A stretch of DNA of 64,000 nt, taken from Pseudomonadota bacterium. Lineage in GTDB: Bacteria; Pseudomonadota; Gammaproteobacteria; Steroidobacterales; Steroidobacteraceae. Location of the stretch: contig JAEWBG010000096.1 of assembly GCA_023391335.1 (NCBI GenBank), positions 7,240 through 71,239 of the forward strand. Reading direction: 5' to 3'. Position 1 is the stretch's first letter; the number at the start of each line of letters is the position of its first letter. The notes under the pieces were generated by a model, which was given only the letters and a program-made list of their open reading frames with translations, ran no database searches and had not been told where the DNA came from. Positions 7,588 to 13,668 of this stretch are shown here, piece by piece. The translations under genes were made by a program, and so were the position numbers.

Positions 7588-7634
7588 AAAAACACACCGG
7601 CCAGCCTCAGGTGAAAGGAAGCTGTGCCGGTGTG
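7588..7634 (-). terminator. Intrinsic terminator or attenuator before the small terminase gene
   Basis: On the minus strand the 9-bp stem CACACCGGC / GCCGGTGTG (7626-7634 with 7593-7601) encloses a 24-nt loop and is followed directly by TTTTTC. It lies after the 8397-7768 gene and only 23 bases before the start of the small terminase gene. It could end the decoration operon or act as a conditional attenuator in a single operon. Confidence 0.65.
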
Positions 7635-7767
7635 CTGCGAGGTCGCCGCGCCACTTTCAGGATGACGTTGGTCGCAGCCATCGCTGCCAGGGTTTTTCAT
7701 GGTGTTGGCACTCAACTGGCTAATCCAACGCGATCACGCAAAGGTTCAAATGTGATCGCCCGACTGA

Positions 7768-8397
7768 TTACGCAACTCTGACGAAGTCAAGTTCATCCCA
7801 AACCTGCAGGACGACAACGATCTCGTCGTCGTCGAGATCAGTTCTGCGCTCCACCAGAAAACCTGCCGTTTCCAGCTTGCACACCTCACGCTCTTCAGAC
7901 TGCAGCAACTGGTTTAAATCAATTCGCAGGGCATCAATTTTCTGTTTGCGATCCGCGGCATTTAGCGCACTGGCCATGTCTGGGTGCGCGGTGCGCAGGA
8001 CGTCTTTGAGTTTCCTTTCGAGTTCTTTGGGCCCCATCAAGAGAGCTAAAAGACCGAGCGAACATCCGTTAACGTAACGGCCCTCTACTTCTTGCTTTGC
8101 GTGAAGAAGGTTGGACGTGGAATGAGGTGGCTTCGTCGACGTCCTATATCTTCCGATGTCGAAGCCCAAATCAATTTGCGGCATTTCAGGCGGATCTCCC
8201 GGCAGAGCGAACGAAGCAATGCTTCTCTTCGCTTCGTCCATCTCGTTTGTGAGGCCTGCGATGAATAGCTGCGCGGCTTCTTCGACAGGCCGAGGAAGTG
8301 CTGCGATCTCGTCAATCGCGTCGCGCTTAACAAGAATCTTTTCTCGAATGCTTGTCAGTGTCGCCAGATCGGCCGCTGATGGTGTATTGAGATTCAT
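7768..8397 (-). CDS. Hypothetical protein of the decoration operon, 209 aa
   Basis: ATG 8397 overlaps the previous stop (ATGA) with GAGAGG upstream; an earlier in-frame start at 8439 is less likely. The protein is largely helical and acidic, with heptad-like stretches around ALPRPVEEAAQLFIAGLTNE and LERKLKDVLRTAH, and a beta-rich end (DDDEIVVVLQVWDELDFV). No family recognised. As one of three unknown genes between a head decoration gene and a small terminase gene, it is a candidate for particle assembly, capsid-size redirection or packaging. Confidence 0.6.
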   Translation of the reverse strand: MNLNTPSAADLATLTSIREKILVKRDAIDEIAALPRPVEEAAQLFIAGLTNEMDEAKRSIASFALPGDPPEMPQIDLGFDIGRYRTSTKPPHSTSNLLHAKQEVEGRYVNGCSLGLLALLMGPKELERKLKDVLRTAHPDMASALNAADRKQKIDALRIDLNQLLQSEEREVCKLETAGFLVERRTDLDDDEIVVVLQVWDELDFVRVA

Positions 8398-8840
8398 TGG
8401 ACGCCTCTCAGAAATGCGTGCCGATCGTTCATTGGGCACTTCGAGGCGATCAGCTCGATCAATGCTTTGATGGGGCCGCCAATCGAGGCTGCGCGTTCCA
8501 TGTGGGCGCTTATATCTCGGATCTCGGAAATCACATGGTGCAATTCTTCAAGCTGTTGCTTCCAGTCTTCCGCTCGCGCTTTGTCAGTTGCGTGCGTTGC
8601 CCCTGCCTGCGTCTTCTGGATGAGAGACTTCACCTCACCTACAAGCGTTTCCGTTGTCTTCGTGCTGGCGATGTCCGCTCCATAGTGGCGAATCTGATGC
8701 CGCAGCGATGCCTCGATGTCATTACGTCGAGAGAGCGCAGCGGACTGAAGCTCGCTCAACGATGTTGTTAACGCGTATAGCTGGGACCGCACGCGAATGA
8801 GGCTGCGTGCCTTTCGTGCTTGGCTTTCACTCAAAATCAT
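8394..8840 (-). CDS. Hypothetical coiled-coil protein, 148 aa
   Basis: Start ATG 8840 overlaps the upstream stop (ATGA), and the stop overlaps the next start in the same way. The sequence is almost wholly helical with regular Leu/Ile/Ala spacing (LYALTTSLSELQSAALSRRN, then LVGEVKSLIQKTQ and WKQQLEELHHVISEIRDISA), predicting a coiled coil. There is no signal peptide or membrane segment. It belongs to the tight block downstream of the head decoration gene. A scaffold-like role is possible because phage scaffolds are often coiled coils, but nothing in the sequence proves it. Confidence 0.6.
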   Translation of the reverse strand: MILSESQARKARSLIRVRSQLYALTTSLSELQSAALSRRNDIEASLRHQIRHYGADIASTKTTETLVGEVKSLIQKTQAGATHATDKARAEDWKQQLEELHHVISEIRDISAHMERAASIGGPIKALIELIASKCPMNDRHAFLRGVQ

Positions 8841-9220
8841 AAATCTGGCTCCTGTGCGTCGAGGTCCGAACGAGGATCTCGCGCTTGTGTAAGCAAAGCG
8901 CGAAGGGAACGCGCATGCGCGATCTGCACCTGATTTTCCGAGTAGAAGTTCTCGGTAGCACGACTGATCGCGCGCTCCCAGGCGTTGCATTGGCGAACTC
9001 CGGATTGCATCCGGCTGGTGTGTTTCGCAACAGCCTTATCCCCTGCAGATGAAGATGGGAGTTCTCGATGAGTTTCCGACTCTGGACGTTGGCTCAAGGT
9101 CATCTGCGTTGAAGTGATGAGTTGATGATTAAGCGACTCGACAATGCTGGGCATGTGGCTCGCGTGACGGGTTTCGGACGTAGCGCTATCTACTCGGTCC
9201 ATCCAGTCGAGGTAAATCAT
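8837..9220 (-). CDS. Hypothetical protein, 127 aa
   Basis: ATG 9220 lies 42 bases after the head decoration gene, with AAGAGAG upstream, and the stop overlaps the next start. The protein is hydrophilic and rich in Ser, Gln, Arg and His with no recognised fold; a probable helix covers MQSGVRQCNAWERAISRATE. Operon position is the only clue to a virion- or packaging-related role. Confidence 0.55.
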   Translation of the reverse strand: MIYLDWMDRVDSATSETRHASHMPSIVESLNHQLITSTQMTLSQRPESETHRELPSSSAGDKAVAKHTSRMQSGVRQCNAWERAISRATENFYSENQVQIAHARSLRALLTQARDPRSDLDAQEPDL

Positions 9221-9262
9221 TGCTGCTCTCTTTGACGGGCCCGTGTGGATCGGGAGTGGGAT

Positions 9263-9898
9263 CTATCGCAGAACGATTCCGCGAGCGTTCAATTGGGCAA
9301 TGGCAGTTGCCTTATTAGGGCTGCTGATACCGTTCGGCCAAGCGATTTCACCGGCATTGACCACGGCGGTCTTGTTGATCACCGCACAAGCGGTATCCGC
9401 GCTCGAGGCGTCGACTGCATCAAAGAGAATCGCTTGCGCGATCTGTGTGCCGTTCGTACCGGCTGGGTTGAGCACTTCGAAGTCACCTTCAGTGACCGCG
9501 AAGGAGAAGCTGTCGCCCAATGCGAAGTCAATCGCGCCATCAACTATAGTTATTACGAAGTGATCACTCGCAGTCGCGCCGCCGCCGACGGTGATCTGTC
9601 GAATGAGCGTGCCGTCCGGCGCGTAAAAGTTAAATGTGCCCGCGTTCGCCGCAGTCGCGACGCACACGAGCTTGTATGTTCCCGGTACAGCGGAAGATCC
9701 GGCGTTTCCAACGGTCACCGTGCCGTTGCCGATATTAGAGCCAGCAACTGTTGCAGCCGCGGCAAGAATGCGTCCGAGCACTGCGCCGGCTTTGAGGTTT
9801 TGGCCTGAGTTGAGCGTGGCTTGGATACGGCTCATCAGGCCAGGCAGTTCGTAGCAAAGAAAGCCGCCAGCGTGGGGCGATTCGATCAATGTGCTCAT
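9263..9898 (-). CDS. Head decoration protein (lambda gpD-like)
   Basis: A 211-residue protein with AGGGAG before ATG 9898. The N-terminus has the family's opening (GGFLCYELPGLMSRIQATLN, then LKAGAVLGRI), and the C-terminus carries the conserved AILFDAVDAS, AVINKTAVVNAGEIAW and LNARGIVLR segments. An inserted beta domain (about residues 55-130, VPGTYKLVCVATAANAGTF) is common in longer members. Decoration proteins bind the expanded capsid from outside and stabilise it. No capsid or portal gene is nearby, so the protein would have to act on a helper phage's capsid. It is the first gene of the leftward packaging block, downstream of the phased repeats at 9985-10016. Confidence 0.85.
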   Translation of the reverse strand: MSTLIESPHAGGFLCYELPGLMSRIQATLNSGQNLKAGAVLGRILAAAATVAGSNIGNGTVTVGNAGSSAVPGTYKLVCVATAANAGTFNFYAPDGTLIRQITVGGGATASDHFVITIVDGAIDFALGDSFSFAVTEGDFEVLNPAGTNGTQIAQAILFDAVDASSADTACAVINKTAVVNAGEIAWPNGISSPNKATAIAQLNARGIVLR

Positions 9899-9984
9899 TG
9901 GACACTCCCTAGTTGGACCCGTGCGCGAGTGACGGATTTGGCGGGAGCAATCCTTACCGCGAACATCGTGCGGCTCAATACTGA

Positions 9985-10016
9985 TGACATGACATCAGAT
10001 GACATCTCATGACATC
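9985..10016 (-). promoter_or_regulatory. Phased TGACAT(C) array upstream of the decoration operon
   Basis: TGACAT starts at 9985, 9990, 10000 and 10010, the last three as TGACATC, so they lie on one face of the helix at 10-bp steps. On the minus strand a weak promoter follows directly: TTGAGC, 17 bases, AAGGAT. The block sits between an HTH-protein gene and the head decoration gene, where an activator of late/packaging genes would bind. Which protein binds is unknown. Confidence 0.55.
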
Positions 10017-10024
10017 TGGTGCAA

Positions 10025-10354
10025 TCACGGTGACCTGTGCCGAAGAAGCCACGTAGCCAAATCGTCCAATCGGTACCAAATTTTTCCAGCTTTGCTGAAC
10101 TGAGGGCCCTTGCCTTCGCAGCGATAGTTCCTCAGCGTTCCCTCGCTCATGTGCAACAACTTGGAAGCGCCGTAACTGTCCGTTCGCGAATCGATCGTCA
10201 AAATCCCGCCAATTTGTTTGAGATGCGCTCGCCAGTCCTCGAGCATCTGGGCGCGAATCACAGAATCGTCCCGCTCTTTCGACCAGGCTGGCCAAACTCC
10301 CCCATCTGGTGAGTCGCTAGCACCGCAAAATCTCCGAACTACCGGGGTGCGCAT
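10025..10354 (-). CDS. Excisionase-like helix-turn-helix protein
   Basis: A 109-residue protein whose C-terminal part (YGASKLLHMSEGTLRNYRCE, then GKIWYRLDDLATWL, about residues 63-104) is the small winged-helix fold shared by excisionases, AlpA and MerR-like phage regulators. ATG 10354 overlaps the preceding stop as TAATG, so translation is coupled. It is the last gene of the early block and lies next to the phased repeats before the decoration operon, so it could be the late activator or the excisionase. Confidence 0.65.
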   Translation of the reverse strand: MRTPVVRRFCGASDSPDGGVWPAWSKERDDSVIRAQMLEDWRAHLKQIGGILTIDSRTDSYGASKLLHMSEGTLRNYRCEGKGPQFSKAGKIWYRLDDLATWLLRHRSP

Positions 10355-10566
10355 TACCCGTCCGCCTGGCTTTGCTGGAAGGACCCACAAAGTTCTGCAG
10401 GAATCTGATTCGGGAGGGGTGCTCCACTCGAGACAGGACGAAGAGGCGCAGTCGTTTGGTTCTGAGAATCCCTGCGATAGTGCAAATTGATGGCCTGAAG
10501 AATCGCTTCCCGCTGTGACTGCGCGAACTGTCTGCGTGCTTTCTCTCTTGCGTGCGCTGATCTCAT
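10354..10566 (-). CDS. Small protein of the replication operon, 70 aa
   Basis: Start ATG 10566 overlaps the stop of the replication-type gene (ATGA), and the stop overlaps the next start (TAATG). The short Arg/Ala/Gln-rich N-terminal helix (HAREKARRQFAQSQREAILQ) is followed by a Pro-rich tail. The double overlap is the main evidence that it is translated. No function recognised. Confidence 0.55.
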   Translation of the reverse strand: MRSAHAREKARRQFAQSQREAILQAINLHYRRDSQNQTTAPLRPVSSGAPLPNQIPAELCGSFQQSQADG

Positions 10567-11261
10567 GCGTGATCTCCCAATCGGCCTCTATCTCTCAGTT
10601 GCCGGACTGCGATTCGCGCTTGCTCTTGAGAGATGTTGGCTGCGCTAGCAATGCCGCTGATGTCGTACGACTTGCAGGCTCCCTTGTGGATCAGCAAGTA
10701 GACCGCTTCGTTCACTTCCTCGAATGGGGCGTGCCGTCGTGTTACGCGAAGTCCTGTCGTTCCGTTTGGTCTGCTCTCTGCGAAGACTTCTTCTTCTGAT
10801 CGCCGTGGCAGATCAGATCCTTGATCCTTGATCAGATCTTGTTCAGATCCTTTCCCTTCAGATCCCTTCCCGTTGGAACATTCATCAAGTTCTCCAGGAG
10901 GGCTCCGGGAATCGTCCTGTATGGCTCTAGGCGGAGGAGGGAGGACGCTTGGACGATATTTGGAAATCTTCTGGTGCTTTCCCCAAGAAGGGAGCGCATA
11001 TAGGTCCCCATGGTCCGACGCGTACAACGTGATGAGCTGTTGTGCCGCCAAAGCAGCAAGCATTTGCTCGATATCCGACCGACTGATGTCCTCGTCTCCT
11101 GGGAATACGACTGCCTTGAGCTTGCGAGGATCTGCGACGCCGCGTCCGTCGTCGTCTGCCTGTGTGATGAGTCCGATGAACAATAGACGCGCATCTCTCG
11201 AGACGTTCATCACTTGAGAGCTGACGAATAGCTCAGGTTTAAGGGTGCGAATCCGAGGCAC
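10563..11261 (-). CDS. Phage replication-type protein
   Basis: A 232-residue protein from GTG 11261, which has AAGAGGT at a normal distance. The N-terminal domain (RIRTLKPELF, then VMNVSRDARLLFIGLITQADD and ISKYRPSVLPPPP) is widespread in phage replication modules, where such proteins act as replisome organisers or helicase loaders. A Ser/Gly/Lys-rich linker (about 115-160) leads to a C-terminal winged helix (CKSYDISGIASAANISQEQA). It follows the AlpA-like gene, the common PICI order. Whether it is O-like or DnaT-like cannot be decided by eye. Confidence 0.7.
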   Translation of the reverse strand: MPRIRTLKPELFVSSQVMNVSRDARLLFIGLITQADDDGRGVADPRKLKAVVFPGDEDISRSDIEQMLAALAAQQLITLYASDHGDLYALPSWGKHQKISKYRPSVLPPPPRAIQDDSRSPPGELDECSNGKGSEGKGSEQDLIKDQGSDLPRRSEEEVFAESRPNGTTGLRVTRRHAPFEEVNEAVYLLIHKGACKSYDISGIASAANISQEQARIAVRQLRDRGRLGDHA

Positions 11262-11266
11262 GCGTG

Positions 11267-11452
11267 CTACCTCTTGGATGCCGGGACTATGAAGGGGACA
11301 ACGTATCCATCCAGCGAACGCCAGGTGATGTTCAAGCCGACGTCGTGTAGCCGACTCATCAAATTTGGCGCGCGACGCGCGATGTACCGCGCGCTTCGGC
11401 TTGCACGTGCAATTGCTTTGTTGGATTTCCCGAGCGCTGTCGGCCCGCTCAC
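11267..11452 (-). CDS. Small protein between AlpA-like and replication genes, 61 aa
   Basis: GTG 11452 overlaps the AlpA-like stop (GTGA) with AAAGGA upstream, and the stop lies 5 bases before the replication gene start. The protein is very basic at its N-terminus (Lys/Arg every few residues up to residue 40) and ends in a hydrophobic stretch (GYVVPFIVPA). A longer ATG start at 11497 would overlap the AlpA-like gene by 49 bp. Function unknown. Confidence 0.5.
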   Translation of the reverse strand: MSGPTALGKSNKAIARASRSARYIARRAPNLMSRLHDVGLNITWRSLDGYVVPFIVPASKR

Positions 11453-11676
11453 GTTTGATTTCCTTTGGTCGCGGCCTCGATGGTCTCGGGTTTCCATCCA
11501 ACTGGGCGCCCGTCAACAAAGAAGTCGCGCTTCGGGAGCCTTCCTTCCTTTTCCCATCGCCACCTGGTCTGAGGTGCGATTCCAAGTCGCTCTTCCAATC
11601 CACCAGGCCAGATCACCGACCTTCCTTCTAGAAGTCTCTTTCGACGTTTTGAGTTGTCTACGGGCTGTTCGGACAT
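11449..11676 (-). CDS. AlpA-family-like DNA-binding regulator
   Basis: A 75-residue protein with AAAAGGAAG before ATG 11676. The body is one small winged helix: WPGGLEERLGIAPQTRWRWE, then GRLPKRDFFVDGRPVGWKPE and TIEAA, the layout of AlpA-type phage and satellite regulators. In P4-like elements and gram-negative PICIs, AlpA activates the early genes or excision. Here it opens the leftward early operon, downstream of the repeat array at 11771-11822, which is therefore a candidate binding region. It could instead be an excisionase, as the folds are the same. Confidence 0.7.
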   Translation of the reverse strand: MSEQPVDNSKRRKRLLEGRSVIWPGGLEERLGIAPQTRWRWEKEGRLPKRDFFVDGRPVGWKPETIEAATKGNQT

Positions 11677-11761
11677 AGTTGAGCTTCCTTTTGCGTTGAT
11701 CTCAGGGGCGCAATGACGTTGCTGCGGACGTGATCAATGGTGGCCGTTCGAGACGGCCAGG

Positions 11762-11835
11762 GTTCTCAACAGATCCGGGTGAACAGGAGGAGATCTACCG
11801 GGTGAGCCGGTGAGATCCCGGGATGAGTTGAGAAC
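11762..11835. repeat. 20-bp-phased repeat array flanked by inverted repeats
   Basis: Three copies of an AGATC..CCGGG-type word start at 11771, 11791 and 11813, that is, two helical turns apart. They are enclosed by a perfect 9-bp inverted repeat, GTTCTCAAC (11762-11770) and GTTGAGAAC (11827-11835). A further hairpin, GGCCGT/ACGGCC, lies at 11742-11758. The block sits between the integrase terminator and the AlpA-like gene, where an early promoter operator or an iteron-type origin would be expected. Confidence 0.6.
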
Positions 11836-11915
11836 AAGAGGAGATGGTGAGGGAGTCGGCAACGGTCTTCTGCATATCTTTTGGACCGGTGCCTCATCGC
11901 TTCGACTCAAAAAGC

Positions 11916-11945
11916 AAAAAGCCCCGCTCGGAGGCGGGGCTTTTT
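11916..11945. terminator. Bidirectional intrinsic terminator after the integrase gene
   Basis: Stem AAAAAGCCCCGC / GCGGGGCTTTTT with loop TCGGAG. T-runs follow on both strands. It ends integrase transcription (minus strand) 55 bases after the stop and insulates the integrase from the AlpA-led operon. Confidence 0.9.
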
Positions 11946-11999
11946 GAAGACGCGAGGTCTCTGCGAATCTTTATAGATCTACCCGCGTTCCACGTCAAT

Positions 12000-13253
12000 C
12001 TAATCAGCTAAGAGCTGTGAGAGATGACTTTCCCAAAGTTCAAGCGCTGCGCGCTTCTCAGCAACATAGTCATGGACATCGTAGGTGCCCTCAATCTGTT
12101 CGCGCGTGTGATTGAGAACACGTTCCGCATGATCTTTGTCGACGCCTAGCCGAGACATAACGGTTCTTCCAGTGCGCCGCAGATCATGTGCGGTGAAATG
12201 AGCGATACCCAATTTCGCAAATCGCTGCTGGCACCGAGCAATGCTTCGAGTGATCTGTTTTGGATCCGCGGGTTGTCTGCCATCCTTGTTGGGAAGGACA
12301 TATCGCGATCTTCCGGCCAGCTTCTTCAATTCGCGCAGCTCGCGAATCGTCCAGTCTGTAAGGGGAAGCACATGTCCGCGGCGTTTTCCCAATCGACCCT
12401 TGGCGTGCTCATCCGGAATCGACCAAGTGCGCTTTTCGAAGTCGAACTCGGACCATTCAGCAAGTGCCAGTTCGCTGCGACGCTGAAGCGTCAGCAGAAG
12501 GAGCGTTGTCACGTGCGGCATGTGATTTGCGAATCGAAATGCGTCGTCTTTATGCTTCAGCAAGATTCGAATCTCGTCGTCGCGTAGGGCGCGCTTTCGG
12601 CTTTTCTCCCTACCACCTGGTCGATAGAGCAGTTGCACCGGGGACGCATCCACAATCGCCCGGTGCACGGCATATCGAAACATCTGCGACAAGACTGCTG
12701 CTGTGCGATTGGCTGAGACTGGGGAACCGCGTTCCACGATTGCGTCCAGTCGCTCTATGACTTCTCGCGGCTTAATTGTTCGCGCATCACGCTCTCTCCA
12801 GAAGGGAAGTACATCTCTGTCGAGAATAGCTTGGACGTATTCGGGTCTTTTTCTGTTTGGCTTAACGAATCGTTCCATGAACTCGGTGGCGAGGAACCCC
12901 ACAGAGTGCTTGTTTTGCGAATTCGGGGCGCTCGCGGATGCGACAGAGACGCGGCCCCTTCTCGGAATCGATCTGCGCGGATCAATGCCTTCATCGAGTT
13001 TCTGCCGGAATCCAAGCGCAGACGCTCTAGCCGAATTCAAATCCAGGTTTGGGTAGTGGCCGAAGGTTAGCCGCACCCACTCGCCTTGCCATCTATATCT
13101 AAACAGCCATGTGCGCGAGGTGCCGCGCAGCTTAGCTCTCACACGCAACTGCAATCCGGCTGCAGCCGGGTCCGTATGGTCACCAACAGGCAAGCTGCCA
13201 AGCTGAGACGCGACTAAGCGCTTCGATCGACGATTTGGTAATTTTGTGGCCAT
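12000..13253 (-). CDS. int: Tyrosine recombinase/integrase of the element
   Basis: A 417-residue integrase of the DUF4102 N-terminal type common in tRNA-targeting islands. The N-terminal arm-binding domain covers about residues 1-95 (LRVRAKLRGTSRTWLFRYRW). The core-binding region follows, then the catalytic domain with R in TLQRRSELAL, H-x-x-R in HDLRRT and the final tyrosine in LNHTREQIEGTYDVHDY. All expected catalytic positions are present, so it should be active. It starts about 130 bp inside attR and reads into the element. A TTGTGGCCA site overlaps its start codon, suggesting that bound integrase limits its own synthesis. The usual substrate is the tRNA-Pro att core. Confidence 0.95.
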   Translation of the reverse strand: MATKLPNRRSKRLVASQLGSLPVGDHTDPAAAGLQLRVRAKLRGTSRTWLFRYRWQGEWVRLTFGHYPNLDLNSARASALGFRQKLDEGIDPRRSIPRRGRVSVASASAPNSQNKHSVGFLATEFMERFVKPNRKRPEYVQAILDRDVLPFWRERDARTIKPREVIERLDAIVERGSPVSANRTAAVLSQMFRYAVHRAIVDASPVQLLYRPGGREKSRKRALRDDEIRILLKHKDDAFRFANHMPHVTTLLLLTLQRRSELALAEWSEFDFEKRTWSIPDEHAKGRLGKRRGHVLPLTDWTIRELRELKKLAGRSRYVLPNKDGRQPADPKQITRSIARCQQRFAKLGIAHFTAHDLRRTGRTVMSRLGVDKDHAERVLNHTREQIEGTYDVHDYVAEKRAALELWESHLSQLLAD

Positions 13254-13263
13254 CTTGTGGCCA
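13244..13263 (+). promoter_or_regulatory. Candidate integrase arm-type sites, right end
   Basis: Two direct copies of TTGTGGCCA (13244-13252 and 13255-13263), 11 bp apart, mirror the pair at 1083-1103. The first overlaps the integrase ATG. They lie about 120 bp inside attR, a usual arm-site distance. Confidence 0.55.
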
Positions 13264-13668
13264 CTTTACATGAAATGAGACGAGAAGGAGTGGGAGGTAA
13301 GAAGACCAATCTAACCCCTTTAAACAAAGGTATTTACATCTCTAACCATCTCACTTACTCTCTCCGCATTGCAGGTGTAGACCTGCATGGGGTGCAAGGG
13401 GTCGCGAGTTCGAATCTCGCCGTCCCGACCAATACTTACGCATTCAGCCAGCTGCAACGGTTCGGTCTGTCCGTCGCGGCGATTCAATCGAGCTTCCGTA
13501 CTGCATGTCTTAGCGGCGTAGGCTGATCGATCGGCTCCCGCAGCATCGATCGACCGTGCAGTCACTCGCGTATCCACGGGTACGCCTGGAATAACACTGC
13601 CATCCCGTTCGGGAAACTTCGCACGGTTCGCGAGTTGTAACTGACAACCCACTGCTAAGGAGCAGTCT
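13264..13668. other. Gap containing attR and upstream regions of int and the glycoside hydrolase
   Basis: Positions 13264-13383 must contain the integrase promoter (minus strand); no strong -35/-10 pair stands out. attR occupies 13384-13440. From 13441 the sequence is chromosomal flank with no gene. A ribosome-binding site, AAGGAG, lies 7 bases before the GTG at 13669. Confidence 0.6.
13384..13440. repeat. attR (57-bp direct repeat, displaced tRNA-Pro 3' end)
   Basis: Exact copy of 1009-1065. It contains the 3' part of tRNA-Pro (anticodon loop to CCA) without the 5' half, so it cannot give a tRNA. It marks the right end of the element. Confidence 0.95.

Larger units (their letters stand above)
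1009..13440. mobile_element. tRNA-Pro-integrated phage-satellite-like element (PICI-like), about 12.4 kb
   Basis: The element is bounded by 57-bp perfect direct repeats (1009-1065 and 13384-13440) that duplicate the 3' part of tRNA-Pro. A tyrosine integrase lies next to the right repeat. From right to left on the minus strand come integrase, terminator, AlpA-like regulator, small ORF, replication-type protein, small ORF, HTH protein, head decoration protein, three unknown genes, small terminase-like protein, small ORF, spike-like protein, a DprA/PRTase defence pair, a beta-flower protein and an unknown protein. Three small genes run the other way at the left end. I see no portal, major capsid, large terminase, tail assembly, holin or endolysin. 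That absence, the size and the AlpA-rep-terS order match phage-inducible chromosomal islands. A decayed prophage is the main alternative, but the tight start/stop overlaps argue against decay. Confidence 0.85.

Noticed and set aside
11262..11603. Longer upstream extension of the replication-type protein (start at 11603)
   Set aside because: It would overlap two other genes; the GTG at 11261 has a good ribosome-binding site and starts at the conserved RIRTLKPE.
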